Source: Oleispira sp964022115
GTDB lineage: Bacteria; Pseudomonadota; Gammaproteobacteria; Pseudomonadales; Oceanobacteraceae
NCBI GenBank assembly: GCA_964022115.1
Contig: CAXIBC010000009.1
Span: forward strand, 1 to 50,075
Reading direction: 5' to 3'
DNA: 50,075 nucleotides
Shown here: in pieces, positions 26,398 to 35,137 of the stretch
Layout of the letters: each line of letters starts with the position of its first letter
How positions within the stretch are numbered: position 1 is the stretch's first letter
Made by a program: the position numbers and the translations under genes
The notes under the pieces: model-generated
The model's input: only the letters and a program-made list of their open reading frames with translations
What the model was told of the DNA's origin: nothing
The model's database searches: none

Positions 26398-27846
26398 TTA
26401 TTTGTCCATTAATCGCAGCGGGATAAACATAGCGGCGCCCCGACGAACAATCTGCATAGGAACAGAGCGCCCTTGGGGTAAGGATTCGACAATGCGATTA
26501 AAGTCCGCAACCGATTGAATATTTTCACCATGGATCATAGTAATGATATCTCCGCTGACGATACCAGCCATGGCCCCCGCACGACCATTCTCGACCTTGC
26601 GTACAATCACGCCATCGCCATAATTGCGGCGCTGCTGAGCATCAAGTTCTGAGACAACAATCCCTAAACGATTATCTTGTGGTACCGGTTTTTGCGGAAC
26701 CCCACCAAGCCGTTGGTTATTATCATCCTCAGGTAAAGCACCAATTTCTAGCGTAATGGTCTTAGCCTTGCCATTACGTACAATGTTCAACTTAGCCATA
26801 GTACCCGGTTTAATACGACCCACTCTATGAGGTAAATCACTGGATAAGTTAATCTCTTGGCCATTAAAGGCAGTAATAATATCACCACTTAATAGCCCAC
26901 CCGCCTCCGCAGGACTGCCAGGAACCAATTGAGCGATCAGAGCACCTTTCGCTTTCTTTAGGCCAAATGACTCGGCTAGATCTTTACTGACCTCTTGAAT
27001 AACCACCCCTAACCAACCACGACTCACCTTGCCTTTTTCTTTTAATTGCTCAGCTACATCGATAGCAACACTGATAGGAATGGCAAACGATACCCCCATA
27101 AAACCACCAGAACGGGTATAGATTTGCGAGTTGATACCTACAACTTCACCATCAAGGTTAAATAATGGACCACCTGAGTTACCCGGATTGATAGCTACAT
27201 CAGTTTGAATAAAAGGCACATAGCTTTCATTCGGTAGGCTGCGACCAATGGCACTAACAATACCGGCGGTCACTGAGTAGTCAAAACCAAAAGGGGAACC
27301 GATTGCCAATACCCACTCACCAACTTCTAACGTATCCGAATCTCCTAATTCAACCGCCGGTAAACCCTTTGCGGTTACTTTTAATAACGCCAAATCTGCA
27401 CGCTCGTCGGCGCCAATTAATTGTGCATTTAACTCACGACGATCACTCAAGCGTACGAGTATTTCATCAGCACCTTGAACCACATGATTATTGGTTAAAA
27501 TATAGCCATCAGAAGAAATAATAAAGCCGGAACCTAAAGAAGATTTTTCTTGTCTAGGCTGATGCTGACCGCGGCCTTGCCCTGGCTGGCCAAAGAAATG
27601 ACGAAATATATCAGGCACATCTTGAGGCAAGTTATAACGCTCAGCCAAGTCTCCATATTGGCTGCTTCTATGAGTAATAGTGGCGATATTCACTACCGCA
27701 GGGGACGTTTCTTCAACCAGCTCAGTAAAGTCAGGCAAACCTGCTTGGCTGAGTGAGCTAAAGAGACTGAGACATAACAAAAAAGCCGTAACAATAAGCT
27801 GCTTAATAGTTAAAAAGTTCATTGGGTGACGGTTTTGTTTCATCAT
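26398..27846 (-). CDS. mucD: Periplasmic serine protease MucD/DegP family
   Basis: A secreted HtrA-type protease and chaperone for misfolded envelope proteins. The 482-residue protein has a signal peptide (hydrophobic 11-30, cleavage likely after SLSQA, near 35) and a trypsin-like domain with the triad His121 (TNNHVVQG), Asp151 (ERADLALLK) and Ser224 (NPGNSGGP). Two PDZ domains follow (about 270-365 and 390-480). A Gln-rich loop (GQPGQGRGQHQPRQ) precedes the catalytic core. It belongs to the rpoE-rseA-rseC-mucD operon; in Pseudomonas MucD restrains the sigma factor by removing stress signals. Confidence 0.96.
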   Translation of the reverse strand: MMKQNRHPMNFLTIKQLIVTAFLLCLSLFSSLSQAGLPDFTELVEETSPAVVNIATITHRSSQYGDLAERYNLPQDVPDIFRHFFGQPGQGRGQHQPRQEKSSLGSGFIISSDGYILTNNHVVQGADEILVRLSDRRELNAQLIGADERADLALLKVTAKGLPAVELGDSDTLEVGEWVLAIGSPFGFDYSVTAGIVSAIGRSLPNESYVPFIQTDVAINPGNSGGPLFNLDGEVVGINSQIYTRSGGFMGVSFAIPISVAIDVAEQLKEKGKVSRGWLGVVIQEVSKDLAESFGLKKAKGALIAQLVPGSPAEAGGLLSGDIITAFNGQEINLSSDLPHRVGRIKPGTMAKLNIVRNGKAKTITLEIGALPEDDNNQRLGGVPQKPVPQDNRLGIVVSELDAQQRRNYGDGVIVRKVENGRAGAMAGIVSGDIITMIHGENIQSVADFNRIVESLPQGRSVPMQIVRRGAAMFIPLRLMDK

Positions 27847-27881
27847 AATAAATGTAATTCCTTTGAAATTAACAATAGAAT

Positions 27882-28370
27882 TTATTTAGCACTATGAATG
27901 ATCGCATTACGATCAAACTCTTTTATAGTCTGCGAGCAGTTGCGTAGAAATTGCGGTTGCCAACTGCGTTTATTATTCGCCGATATTTTAGCGGCTAACT
28001 TAAAGCCTAGCAGCATTGCAAAGCACGCCATCATGATTGAACCCAGCTCGCCCCATAAAGCGTGCCCTACAATAGCCCCTAAGACTAAAGCGACTAACGG
28101 CACCCCATATAAAACCAAGGTGCTTTTTAATATAGCGCCTTCAGGTAATCCGACCACAATTTGCTGACCTACCCTGAGTGATTGATCCGACAATTCGTTC
28201 GCAGAATCTGCAAACGGCAACCAAAGGGTCACTTTCTTGCCGAGCTGGCTCATTGCATGCTGGCCACATCCGGCCTTAGCACTGCAACTGCCACAAGCGC
28301 TTTGCTGAATGCCTTCAACCCAAGCGCCTTGACTCGTAGTCGACATAACAACCACCTGCTCTTCAATCAT
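27882..28370 (-). CDS. rseC: SoxR-reducing/RseC-MucC family protein
   Basis: An inner-membrane protein of the RseC/MucC family; it modulates sigma-E and also serves in the Rsx-dependent reduction of SoxR. From the ATG at 28370 (162 residues; GAGG seven bases upstream) the N-terminal cytoplasmic part holds the cysteine cluster CGSCSAKAGCG (Cys26, 29 and 35). Two membrane helices follow (about 81-103 and 107-127). In Pseudomonas mucB separates mucA and mucC; here only 85 bases separate this gene from rseA. Confidence 0.92.
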   Translation of the reverse strand: MIEEQVVVMSTTSQGAWVEGIQQSACGSCSAKAGCGQHAMSQLGKKVTLWLPFADSANELSDQSLRVGQQIVVGLPEGAILKSTLVLYGVPLVALVLGAIVGHALWGELGSIMMACFAMLLGFKLAAKISANNKRSWQPQFLRNCSQTIKEFDRNAIIHSAK

Positions 28371-28455
28371 TTTCATGCCTCATACTTACAGCCAATACAA
28401 ACCATCATTCTACGTGAAATACGCCATAAGAATAAGCACCTCAAACGCCTATCAC

Positions 28456-29052
28456 TTATTTACCTTGCTCTTGAAACTCAACGACTCGAGCAAAAGGCAA
28501 TACAGACTTCTTCTCCGCTTCAGTTTCCAGCGGATTCTGCAATATGTACTGCTGCAACTGTTGCTGTGCATTTTCGAGCGCTTGCTGCTCCTGCAGCGAT
28601 ATACTCGAGGCCGTCAACTGCCCCTGCTGAGAACCTTGTTCTTGAGCACTAATCGTCGCCAAAGCTAAACCATCAGTCGGTTCAATCGACTGCACCCCAA
28701 GTAATACCGCCAAGGTAACCGACGCCGCCACAGCAACCGACGTTAACGGTTTATACCAAGGCGCTTGGGCCTGTGCTTTATCCGCTAAAGCGACCTGAGG
28801 ATCGGCCGCGGCCACTTCAGTTGCATCATGTAGGGGATCATCAAGACCATCTAAACTATTATTTATCCCAGCCGTGAGATCAATACTATCAAAACTCTCC
28901 CCTCGCATAAGGGAGCCCATCAAATGATAGTTTTTCCAGTTTTCACGCAATTCGTCGTTATTATCCAACTGATTTAAAATCCGTCGAACTTCCAATTCAT
29001 CCGCTTCACCATCCATTAAAGCCGATAAAGATTCTTTATTTCTACCTGTCAT
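28456..29052 (-). CDS. rseA: Anti-sigma factor RseA/MucA
   Basis: A single-pass inner-membrane protein that holds sigma-E inactive until it is cut by DegS/AlgW and RseP. The 198-residue protein starts with the sigma-binding ESLSALMDGEADELEVRRIL typical of the RseA N-terminal domain, then WKNYHLMGSLMRGE. It has one membrane segment (about 105-122), followed by a Gln-rich periplasmic part (QQQALENAQQQLQQYIL). The C-terminus ends VVEFQEQGK rather than the YYF/VFV-type ends used to activate DegS. The ATG at 29052 follows GGAG with six bases between. It lies 30 bases after rpoE. Confidence 0.93.
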   Translation of the reverse strand: MTGRNKESLSALMDGEADELEVRRILNQLDNNDELRENWKNYHLMGSLMRGESFDSIDLTAGINNSLDGLDDPLHDATEVAAADPQVALADKAQAQAPWYKPLTSVAVAASVTLAVLLGVQSIEPTDGLALATISAQEQGSQQGQLTASSISLQEQQALENAQQQLQQYILQNPLETEAEKKSVLPFARVVEFQEQGK

Positions 29053-29082
29053 CACAATCTCCGATTTTCTCTACCTGGATAT

Positions 29083-29670
29083 TTAGGCACTGGCTTCTAA
29101 ATAAGGTTGCATTTTCTTTTCAATGGCTTCGCGGGCACGAAAAATACGTGAACGCACAGTACCAATAGGACAGTCCATAACGGCTGCTATTTCTTCATAG
29201 CTCATACCATCAAGCTCGCGCAATGAAACCGCAATACGTAGCTCTTCTGGCAACTCAGCGATCGCCGCAAAAACAACTTTTTGCAAGCGATCACGCTGTA
29301 ATATACGCTCGGGGGTCGCACTATCGCGAAAAGCGGCTTCTTCTGTAAAATTTTCAGCATCTTCTGGGTCGATATCAGTGGTCGGTGTTTTACGCCCACG
29401 ACTGACGAGGTAATTCTTCGCCGTATTGACTGCGATACGATATAACCAGGTATAAAACTGACTATCCCCCCTAAAATTAGGCAGTGCACGATACGCTTTA
29501 ATAAAAGCTTCTTGCGCGACATCTTGGCTTTCAGAGCGATCATAAACAAAGCGCCCAATCAAAGATAAAATCTTTGGTTGATATTTAATGACCAACAAAT
29601 CAAACGCTCGGCGATCTCCTTTTTGTACTCGACTTACCAGTTGTTGATCTGTTTGTTGGTTGTCACTCAT
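29083..29670 (-). CDS. rpoE: Sigma factor RpoE/AlgU
   Basis: An extracytoplasmic-function sigma factor for the envelope stress response. It is very close to E. coli RpoE: region 2 has FRGDSQFYTWLYRIAVNTAKNYL, and region 4 has LRELDGMSYEEIAAVMDCP and GTVRSRIFRAREAI. I chose ATG 29670 (195 residues, MSDNQQTDQQLV), which aligns with the E. coli start; an in-frame frame stays open to 29721 with another 17 codons. A good sigma-E-type promoter lies upstream at 29778-29805, implying autoregulation. The downstream genes are rseA, rseC and mucD. Confidence 0.97.
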   Translation of the reverse strand: MSDNQQTDQQLVSRVQKGDRRAFDLLVIKYQPKILSLIGRFVYDRSESQDVAQEAFIKAYRALPNFRGDSQFYTWLYRIAVNTAKNYLVSRGRKTPTTDIDPEDAENFTEEAAFRDSATPERILQRDRLQKVVFAAIAELPEELRIAVSLRELDGMSYEEIAAVMDCPIGTVRSRIFRAREAIEKKMQPYLEASA

Positions 29671-29777
29671 TCGGTGATCCATTGTGGTTGATTGCTGCAG
29701 CACATAGGCTACGTTGCTCATAACTCATCCCTCCAAAAGCACTGCGCCAACTTTCGGCAACAAAGGTGTAATGAAAA

Positions 29778-29805
29778 ATAGAGTTATAAGGTGAAAAATA
29801 GTTCC
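29778..29805 (-). promoter_or_regulatory. Sigma-E type promoter of rpoE
   Basis: On the minus strand GGAACTA (29799-29805) is followed after 16 bases by TCTAT (29778-29782). This matches the sigma-E layout GGAACTT, 16-base spacer, TCnnA-like -10. It would start transcription near 29771, about 100 bases before the chosen rpoE ATG. The position upstream of the sigma factor's own gene strengthens the call. Confidence 0.75.
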
Positions 29806-29903
29806 AATTTTTTTGCCCGCTTGACTTAGTACTGCCATTTGCCTGCACATTACATTATAGTGCAGCTCACCCGCTAATGAACAACCTTGAATGAAGCCGC
29901 ATC

Positions 29904-31514
29904 ATGAGTCGCAAGCATACATTTGACGTTTTAATCATCGGAAGTGGCGCCGCTGGACTTACTTTAGGCCTGTCACTACCCGATCACTTAACCGCCGCCA
30001 TTGTCAGCAAAGACAGCCTAAATGCAGGCTCTACTCGCTGGGCACAAGGTGGGGTTGCCGCCGTCTTAGATCAAGACGATACTGTCGAAGCCCATGTGAA
30101 TGATACCCTAATTGCGGGTGCAGGTTTATGCCATGAGCCGAGTGTTCGCCATACTATCCAACACAGTACCTCGGCAATTCAATGGCTAATCGACCTTGGG
30201 GTGCCTTTTGATCACGCTGAAAATGGTGAAAACTTTCACCTTACCCGCGAAGGTGGTCATAGTGTTAGGCGCATTATTCATGCGGCAGATGCTACCGGCA
30301 TCGCTATTTCTAATACCTTACAAAAAGCCGCCAAAGCGAAGAAAAACTTACACCTCTTAACGGATTACATTGCCGTAGACTTGATCACAGGGGAAAAGTT
30401 AAAACACAAAGAGCAAGGCTGCTTTGGTGCGTATTTTTTAAACAAAGCCAGTGGTGAAGTAGAAGTGATTACTGCCAGTTCAGTCGTATTAGCCACTGGG
30501 GGGGCGAGTAAAGCGTATTTATATACCAGCAACCCAGATGGTGCATCCGGGGATGGTATTGCCATGGCTTGGCGCGCCGGTTGTCGCGTTGCTAATATGG
30601 AATTCAACCAGTTTCACCCTACCTGCCTCTATCACCCACAAGCAAAGTCCTTTTTAATCACCGAAGCCGTTCGGGGTGAAGGTGGGCACTTATTATTACC
30701 TAATGGTAAGCGTTTCATGCATAAGTTCGACGCCCGGAGCGAGCTTGCACCTCGGGACATTGTCGCCCGAGCCATCGACCATGAAATGAAACGCCTAGGA
30801 GCGGATTGTCTATACCTAGATATCAGCCATAAAGATAAAGACTTTATTACCAGTCACTTCCCTACTATCTATGAACGCTGCTTAGAACTTGGGATCGATA
30901 TTACTAAAAACCCGATCCCCGTAGTCCCCGCAGCTCACTACACCTGCGGTGGCGTTGTTACCGATACCGTAGGTCGAACCGATATTCCGGGTTTATATGC
31001 CATCGGAGAAACCGCGCATACCGGACTTCATGGGGCTAACCGCTTAGCCAGCAACTCATTATTAGAATGCCTGGTTTTTGCTCGTCAAGCCGCCGCAGAG
31101 ATTGCTCATAACATTGCCGCTGGGGCTGAATTACCCGACATCCCGCCTTGGGATGACTCTCAGGTCACGGATTCCGATGAAGCAGTAGTCATCGCCCACA
31201 ACTGGGACGAACTGCGCCGCTTTATGTGGGATTATGTAGGCATTGTACGCACGACTAAGCGCTTAGTACGGGCAAAACATAGAGTGAAGCTACTACGGGA
31301 AGAAATTCAAGAGTTCTATGGCAATTACCGCGTCAGTAATGACCTATTAGAGTTGCGTAATCTCGTCGATGTGGCCGACGTTATTATTCGTTCAGCCTTA
31401 TTGCGTAAAGAAAGCCGCGGCCTCCACTACTCTTTGGATTACCCCAAAGCGTTACCACGCGCCTTCGATACCGTATTGACCCCAAAGTACTTGAAAGAAC
31501 TTGGGGAGCTTTAG
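29904..31514 (+). CDS. nadB: L-aspartate oxidase NadB
   Basis: A flavoprotein that oxidises L-aspartate to iminoaspartate, the first step of de novo NAD synthesis. The 536-residue protein has an N-terminal FAD-binding GSGAAGLTLGLSL (from Gly13), the substrate region TREGGHSVRRIIHAAD, HPTCLY, and the active-site-type RGEGGHLLL. GLHGANRLASNSLLECLVF close to the C-terminal third is diagnostic. It is divergent from rpoE with a 182-base shared promoter region, the same arrangement as Pseudomonas nadB/algU. Confidence 0.97.
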   Translation: MSRKHTFDVLIIGSGAAGLTLGLSLPDHLTAAIVSKDSLNAGSTRWAQGGVAAVLDQDDTVEAHVNDTLIAGAGLCHEPSVRHTIQHSTSAIQWLIDLGVPFDHAENGENFHLTREGGHSVRRIIHAADATGIAISNTLQKAAKAKKNLHLLTDYIAVDLITGEKLKHKEQGCFGAYFLNKASGEVEVITASSVVLATGGASKAYLYTSNPDGASGDGIAMAWRAGCRVANMEFNQFHPTCLYHPQAKSFLITEAVRGEGGHLLLPNGKRFMHKFDARSELAPRDIVARAIDHEMKRLGADCLYLDISHKDKDFITSHFPTIYERCLELGIDITKNPIPVVPAAHYTCGGVVTDTVGRTDIPGLYAIGETAHTGLHGANRLASNSLLECLVFARQAAAEIAHNIAAGAELPDIPPWDDSQVTDSDEAVVIAHNWDELRRFMWDYVGIVRTTKRLVRAKHRVKLLREEIQEFYGNYRVSNDLLELRNLVDVADVIIRSALLRKESRGLHYSLDYPKALPRAFDTVLTPKYLKELGEL

Positions 31515-31554
31515 CGCTGAATACTCAAGCTTTTCTTAGGATAACCTCAGAATT

Positions 31555-32031
31555 TCAGCCGCTACGTAAGATGCGCTTTAAACGTTGAAATTCTGCGGGG
31601 TCTTCAACACTGTCTCTTGCAATCACCACTGCTTGACCGAACTGCCAAGGCCAGCGGCCAAAATCTAGCGCGACCCATTCCGCCCAAACACGACTAGAAG
31701 AAGACAGAGGTGCATAGACTTTTTGGCCACTACGTCTTTGATACCACCAGCGGATGTCATTAGGATGACCTAGGCCATTTTTTAAACTATTACCCACCAA
31801 GCCAACATCATACCCAATGCGAATGATGCTATGTGGGCTAGTGAGAAAAACCTTGTGCCTTAATTCAAATAGAATCCCTACCCCCATAATGGCGAATATC
31901 AGTAGTTTATGCAGATAGATAACAGGAATTGTGCATAATAATATGCCACAAACTAGAATAAAAACTGTGCTATAAAGCAATAATCGCCGCGAGGGCTGAA
32001 GAAAAATATCCAGTGGCCGTTTCTCATCCAT
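31555..32031 (-). CDS. ygfX: YgfX family membrane protein
   Basis: A 158-residue protein with two adjacent membrane helices near the N-terminus (about 17-36 and 39-56). A soluble tail with RRLLL, WWYQRRSG and LDFGRWPWQFGQAVVIARDS follows. The layout and the position 39 bases after sdhE match the YgfX (CptA) family. In E. coli YgfX has been proposed to be toxic by acting on FtsZ and MreB with YgfY as its partner, but that pairing is debated. Sequence similarity within the family is low, so the call rests mainly on topology and context. Confidence 0.7.
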   Translation of the reverse strand: MDEKRPLDIFLQPSRRLLLYSTVFILVCGILLCTIPVIYLHKLLIFAIMGVGILFELRHKVFLTSPHSIIRIGYDVGLVGNSLKNGLGHPNDIRWWYQRRSGQKVYAPLSSSSRVWAEWVALDFGRWPWQFGQAVVIARDSVEDPAEFQRLKRILRSG

Positions 32032-32070
32032 GAGATGCCAACTCCTGTAAAATAGTCCATTACAGACCCA

Positions 32071-32328
32071 TTAGAGTTTAATTTTGCCCGCTTTTAAAAT
32101 CATATCGACCATATAAGCATGATTAGGATTCTCGGCAATCTGATGCTGCATAAACCAAGCAAATAAATCCGGGTCTTCACATTCTATCAAATCAACAAAC
32201 TTCGCCTGGTCTTCTTTAGTTAAAGTCAGATAGACGTCACGACAAAAGGGTAATAACAATACGTCCAGCTCTAACATGCCACGACGACAATGCCACATTA
32301 AACGCTTATGCTCGAGATTTTCACTCAC
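32071..32328 (-). CDS. sdhE: Succinate dehydrogenase assembly factor SdhE
   Basis: A small cytoplasmic protein that promotes covalent FAD attachment to SdhA and FrdA. The signature HKRLMWHCRRGMLELDVLL contains the essential RGxxE motif (Arg16-Glu20), and FVDLIECEDPDLFAWFM follows. The GTG at 32328 gives 85 residues, like E. coli's 88, and has GGGAG seven bases before it; the frame stays open about 34 codons upstream without such support. It is paired with ygfX downstream and divergent from ygfZ. Confidence 0.93.
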   Translation of the reverse strand: MSENLEHKRLMWHCRRGMLELDVLLLPFCRDVYLTLTKEDQAKFVDLIECEDPDLFAWFMQHQIAENPNHAYMVDMILKAGKIKL

Positions 32329-32458
32329 ATTTATTCTCCCCCAAATTAGTCGCGCCATTATACATAAGCCTAAGCACAAGACACAGTCAGGATTTATCGA
32401 GTAAAATGACTTATATTGGCAAACATGCAAAAAACAGCGTTATTTCAGGAAAATAAGT

Positions 32459-33457
32459 ATGGCTTTTAGTACCTTGTTAGATAGTACCTTATTAGAACAA
32501 GTTGGTAGCAAAGATGCTTGGGCAGATTTCCTTCCTCACCAGCCTAGGTCGAGCACAAGCGCCACCATAGACAAAGATATTCCGACCTGCTGGCTCAATC
32601 AATTTTCCGCGTTGAAAATTTTTGGCCCTGATGCCGAACGTTTTTTACAAGGCCAGCTGACCTGCAACCTTAATCAGGTCACAACTGAAACCGTCCACTA
32701 TGGCGCTTGTTGTAACGCCAAAGGCCGTGTCGTCGCTAACTTCAATATTAGCTTTGATGGCGAGAACTACTGGCTCATTTTGCCCAGCGAAAGTGCCGAT
32801 TTATTAGAAAAGCATCTGCAAAAATATAAAGTATTCTTTAAAGCTAGCATCGAAAACTGTCAACAGCAGCAGTTAATTTTTGGCCAATGGTTAGAAGGAA
32901 CTGAGGGCAGCGCAAGCCATAGTGATGCTCACTACTTGTCCATTAGCGATCATCGACGCATGGTCATTATTGATGCCCAAAGCGAGTTTGAATTCGCCCA
33001 ACTTGTACCGACCCTAGAGTGGCGATTAGCCGATATAAACGACGGCATACACTATATCAGCAGCGATCAAACACAAGAGTGGTTACCACAACACCTTAAC
33101 TGGCATCGCCTTGGTGGCATTAGCTTTAATAAAGGTTGTTATACTGGGCAAGAGATCATTGCCCGCTTGCAATACCTAGGAAAAGCCAAAAAAGCCCTCT
33201 ACCATTACCGAGGCACGGGCTTAGATCAGACAATGAGCCTAACTGATAACACAGCTCAGCCGCTCTATAATACTGCGGGTAAAAATTTAGGGGAGATATT
33301 ATTTAGCCGTCATCAAGGCATCGATGGCGCTATACAGCTGGATGTACTAGCCGTATTGAATACCGATGCACCTGATGAAATCCTATATTTAACCAATTCG
33401 ATGGAATTTCCGCTCACCTTACAGAACATCTCCTATACTGAGGAAAACACTGCATAA
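32459..33457 (+). CDS. ygfZ: tRNA-modifying protein YgfZ
   Basis: A folate-binding GcvT-like protein that supports iron-sulfur enzymes such as MiaB. The 332-residue sequence has the invariant KGCYTGQEIIARLQYLG with Cys227, plus FLQGQLTCNLNQV and CCNAKGRVVANF in the N-terminal domain. E. coli YgfZ is 326 residues. The ATG has AGGA eight bases upstream. It lies divergent from sdhE and 17 bases before the first HDOD gene, so the three genes 32459-35132 may be one unit. Confidence 0.95.
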   Translation: MAFSTLLDSTLLEQVGSKDAWADFLPHQPRSSTSATIDKDIPTCWLNQFSALKIFGPDAERFLQGQLTCNLNQVTTETVHYGACCNAKGRVVANFNISFDGENYWLILPSESADLLEKHLQKYKVFFKASIENCQQQQLIFGQWLEGTEGSASHSDAHYLSISDHRRMVIIDAQSEFEFAQLVPTLEWRLADINDGIHYISSDQTQEWLPQHLNWHRLGGISFNKGCYTGQEIIARLQYLGKAKKALYHYRGTGLDQTMSLTDNTAQPLYNTAGKNLGEILFSRHQGIDGAIQLDVLAVLNTDAPDEILYLTNSMEFPLTLQNISYTEENTA

Positions 33458-33474
33458 AAGGTTCGTAATACTTA

Positions 33475-34317
33475 ATGACAAACCCTCTCGTTAAACAAAT
33501 AAAACAAGAGATCATTCACGCACTTAAAAACGATGAACTGGTGCTGCCGACATTGCCAGAGGTCGCACTGCAGATACGAGAGGTTGCGGAGAGTGCGACC
33601 TCTAGTATTGCTGATCTAACGACCATTTTGGCACGAGATGTCGCGCTTAGCGCACGAATGATAAAGGTAGCCAACAGCCCCCTCATTCGCGCTTCGGTGC
33701 CTGTATCAGATATAAAGACGGCGGTTTCTCGCCTAGGCATAGACCTTACTAGCAACCTCGCCATGGGACTCGCTATGGAGCAAATGTTTCAAGCAACCAG
33801 CGACATGGTTGATAAACGCATGCGCGCTTGCTGGTCTAAAAGTATAGAAATTGCCGCCAGCAGCCAAGTTTTAGCCCGCCACTTTACCAACTTAGAACCC
33901 GAAAAAGCCCTATTAGCTGGGCTAACGCATCAAATTGGCAAGCTACCGATTCTAGCGTTTGCCGAGAACAATGAGTCACTATTAAATGATTCTTTTGCCC
34001 TTAACAAGGTATTAACCGTACTACACCCCTCCCTCGGCAGCTATATTTTGAAAATGTGGGACTTTCCAGAAGACATAGTCTCAGTGTCGAAAAACTATCT
34101 GCAATTCAGTCGCCAAGCCGATAAGCTTGATTATGCCGACATAGTACAAGTCGCAACACTGCAGAGCTACGCTGGCACAGAACACCCATATACTAAACTT
34201 GATTGGTCTGAAATTTCTTCTTTTGACCGTTTAGGATTAGATCCAGCAACACTCATAGCAGAAATGGAAGATGTGATTGAAGAGATTACTGAAACACAAG
34301 ACGCACTGGGAGGATAG
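33475..34317 (+). CDS. HDOD domain protein (first of a tandem pair)
   Basis: A cytoplasmic signalling protein of 280 residues filled by one HDOD domain. LVLPTLPEVALQIREV, ILARDVALSARMIKVANSPLIR and AVSRLGIDL are typical. The metal-binding HD pair is replaced (LTHQIGK), so no phosphohydrolase activity is expected. No output domain is attached. The protein is clearly paralogous to the next gene. Its precise target is unknown. Confidence 0.9.
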   Translation: MTNPLVKQIKQEIIHALKNDELVLPTLPEVALQIREVAESATSSIADLTTILARDVALSARMIKVANSPLIRASVPVSDIKTAVSRLGIDLTSNLAMGLAMEQMFQATSDMVDKRMRACWSKSIEIAASSQVLARHFTNLEPEKALLAGLTHQIGKLPILAFAENNESLLNDSFALNKVLTVLHPSLGSYILKMWDFPEDIVSVSKNYLQFSRQADKLDYADIVQVATLQSYAGTEHPYTKLDWSEISSFDRLGLDPATLIAEMEDVIEEITETQDALGG

Positions 34318-34319
34318 TA

Positions 34320-35132
34320 GTGATAGAACCACTGGCAGCTGAGATTATGAGAGCCGTTGAAATGGGCAATTTAAAACTGCCTACCTTACCTGAGGTCGCC
34401 CTTCGCATCCGCCAATGTGAAAAAGATCCTAACTTAGATACGGTATCGTTAGCGAGAATCATAGAGCACGACCCCGCGACCAGCGCGCAGCTATTGCGCA
34501 TTGCCAATAGCCCTTTAGTAAGACGTGATGTCAAAGTTGCTGACCTAAGTAAGGCCATCAGTCTTCTCGGCATGAACTACTGCACTAAGTTAGCGGTGAG
34601 CTTATCGACCAAGCAATTGTTTAATAGCAAAAAACCAGATTCTGAGCGCAGGATGCGAGAGATTTGGCAGCAAAGCTTAGAGATAGCTTGCCTGTGTTTT
34701 GTATTAGCAAATAAAGCCAAGCTGCCACCAGAAGAAGCCTTTTTGGCCGGAATGCTTTATAAAATAGGTACGCTACCTATCATCACCCTTGCCGATGAAA
34801 AAGACAGTTACTCAGAGCAAGAAGTCGATAATGCGATTGCTAAAATCCACCCCATGCTAGGCGAAACTATACTCAGCCTTTGGCAATTCCCTCACTCTAT
34901 TGCTGATATTCCACAAAATTATCTAGATCATAATCGTTATGTAAGCTGCATTGATTTATGCGACCTAGTAACCATTGCGCACAATCAAGTATGCAGCGCC
35001 GACGAGCGCATACCCTGGAATGATATCAGCGCTCTAGATAGGATGGGCTGGCACCCTACCAATATTGAAGTTGAATTTAATCAAATCAGTAATGAACTGG
35101 CCATCGCTCATGAAATCTTTGAATGTAAATAA
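34320..35132 (+). CDS. HDOD domain protein (second of a tandem pair)
   Basis: A 270-residue HDOD protein homologous along its length to the preceding one: LPTLPEVALRIRQ, IIEHDPATSAQLLRIANSPLVR and AISLLGMNY all align. The catalytic HD is again lost (LAGMLYKIGTL). GTG start, three bases after the upstream stop, with GGAGG six bases before; this confirms the start and argues for an operon. It ends 5 bases before the stop of the convergent acyl-CoA gene. Confidence 0.9.
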   Translation: MIEPLAAEIMRAVEMGNLKLPTLPEVALRIRQCEKDPNLDTVSLARIIEHDPATSAQLLRIANSPLVRRDVKVADLSKAISLLGMNYCTKLAVSLSTKQLFNSKKPDSERRMREIWQQSLEIACLCFVLANKAKLPPEEAFLAGMLYKIGTLPIITLADEKDSYSEQEVDNAIAKIHPMLGETILSLWQFPHSIADIPQNYLDHNRYVSCIDLCDLVTIAHNQVCSADERIPWNDISALDRMGWHPTNIEVEFNQISNELAIAHEIFECK

Positions 35133-35137
35133 TCCTA

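Noticed and set aside
28182..28652. Long plus-strand frame opposite rseC and rseA
   Set aside because: It mirrors conserved genes and has no ribosome-binding site or recognisable motifs.
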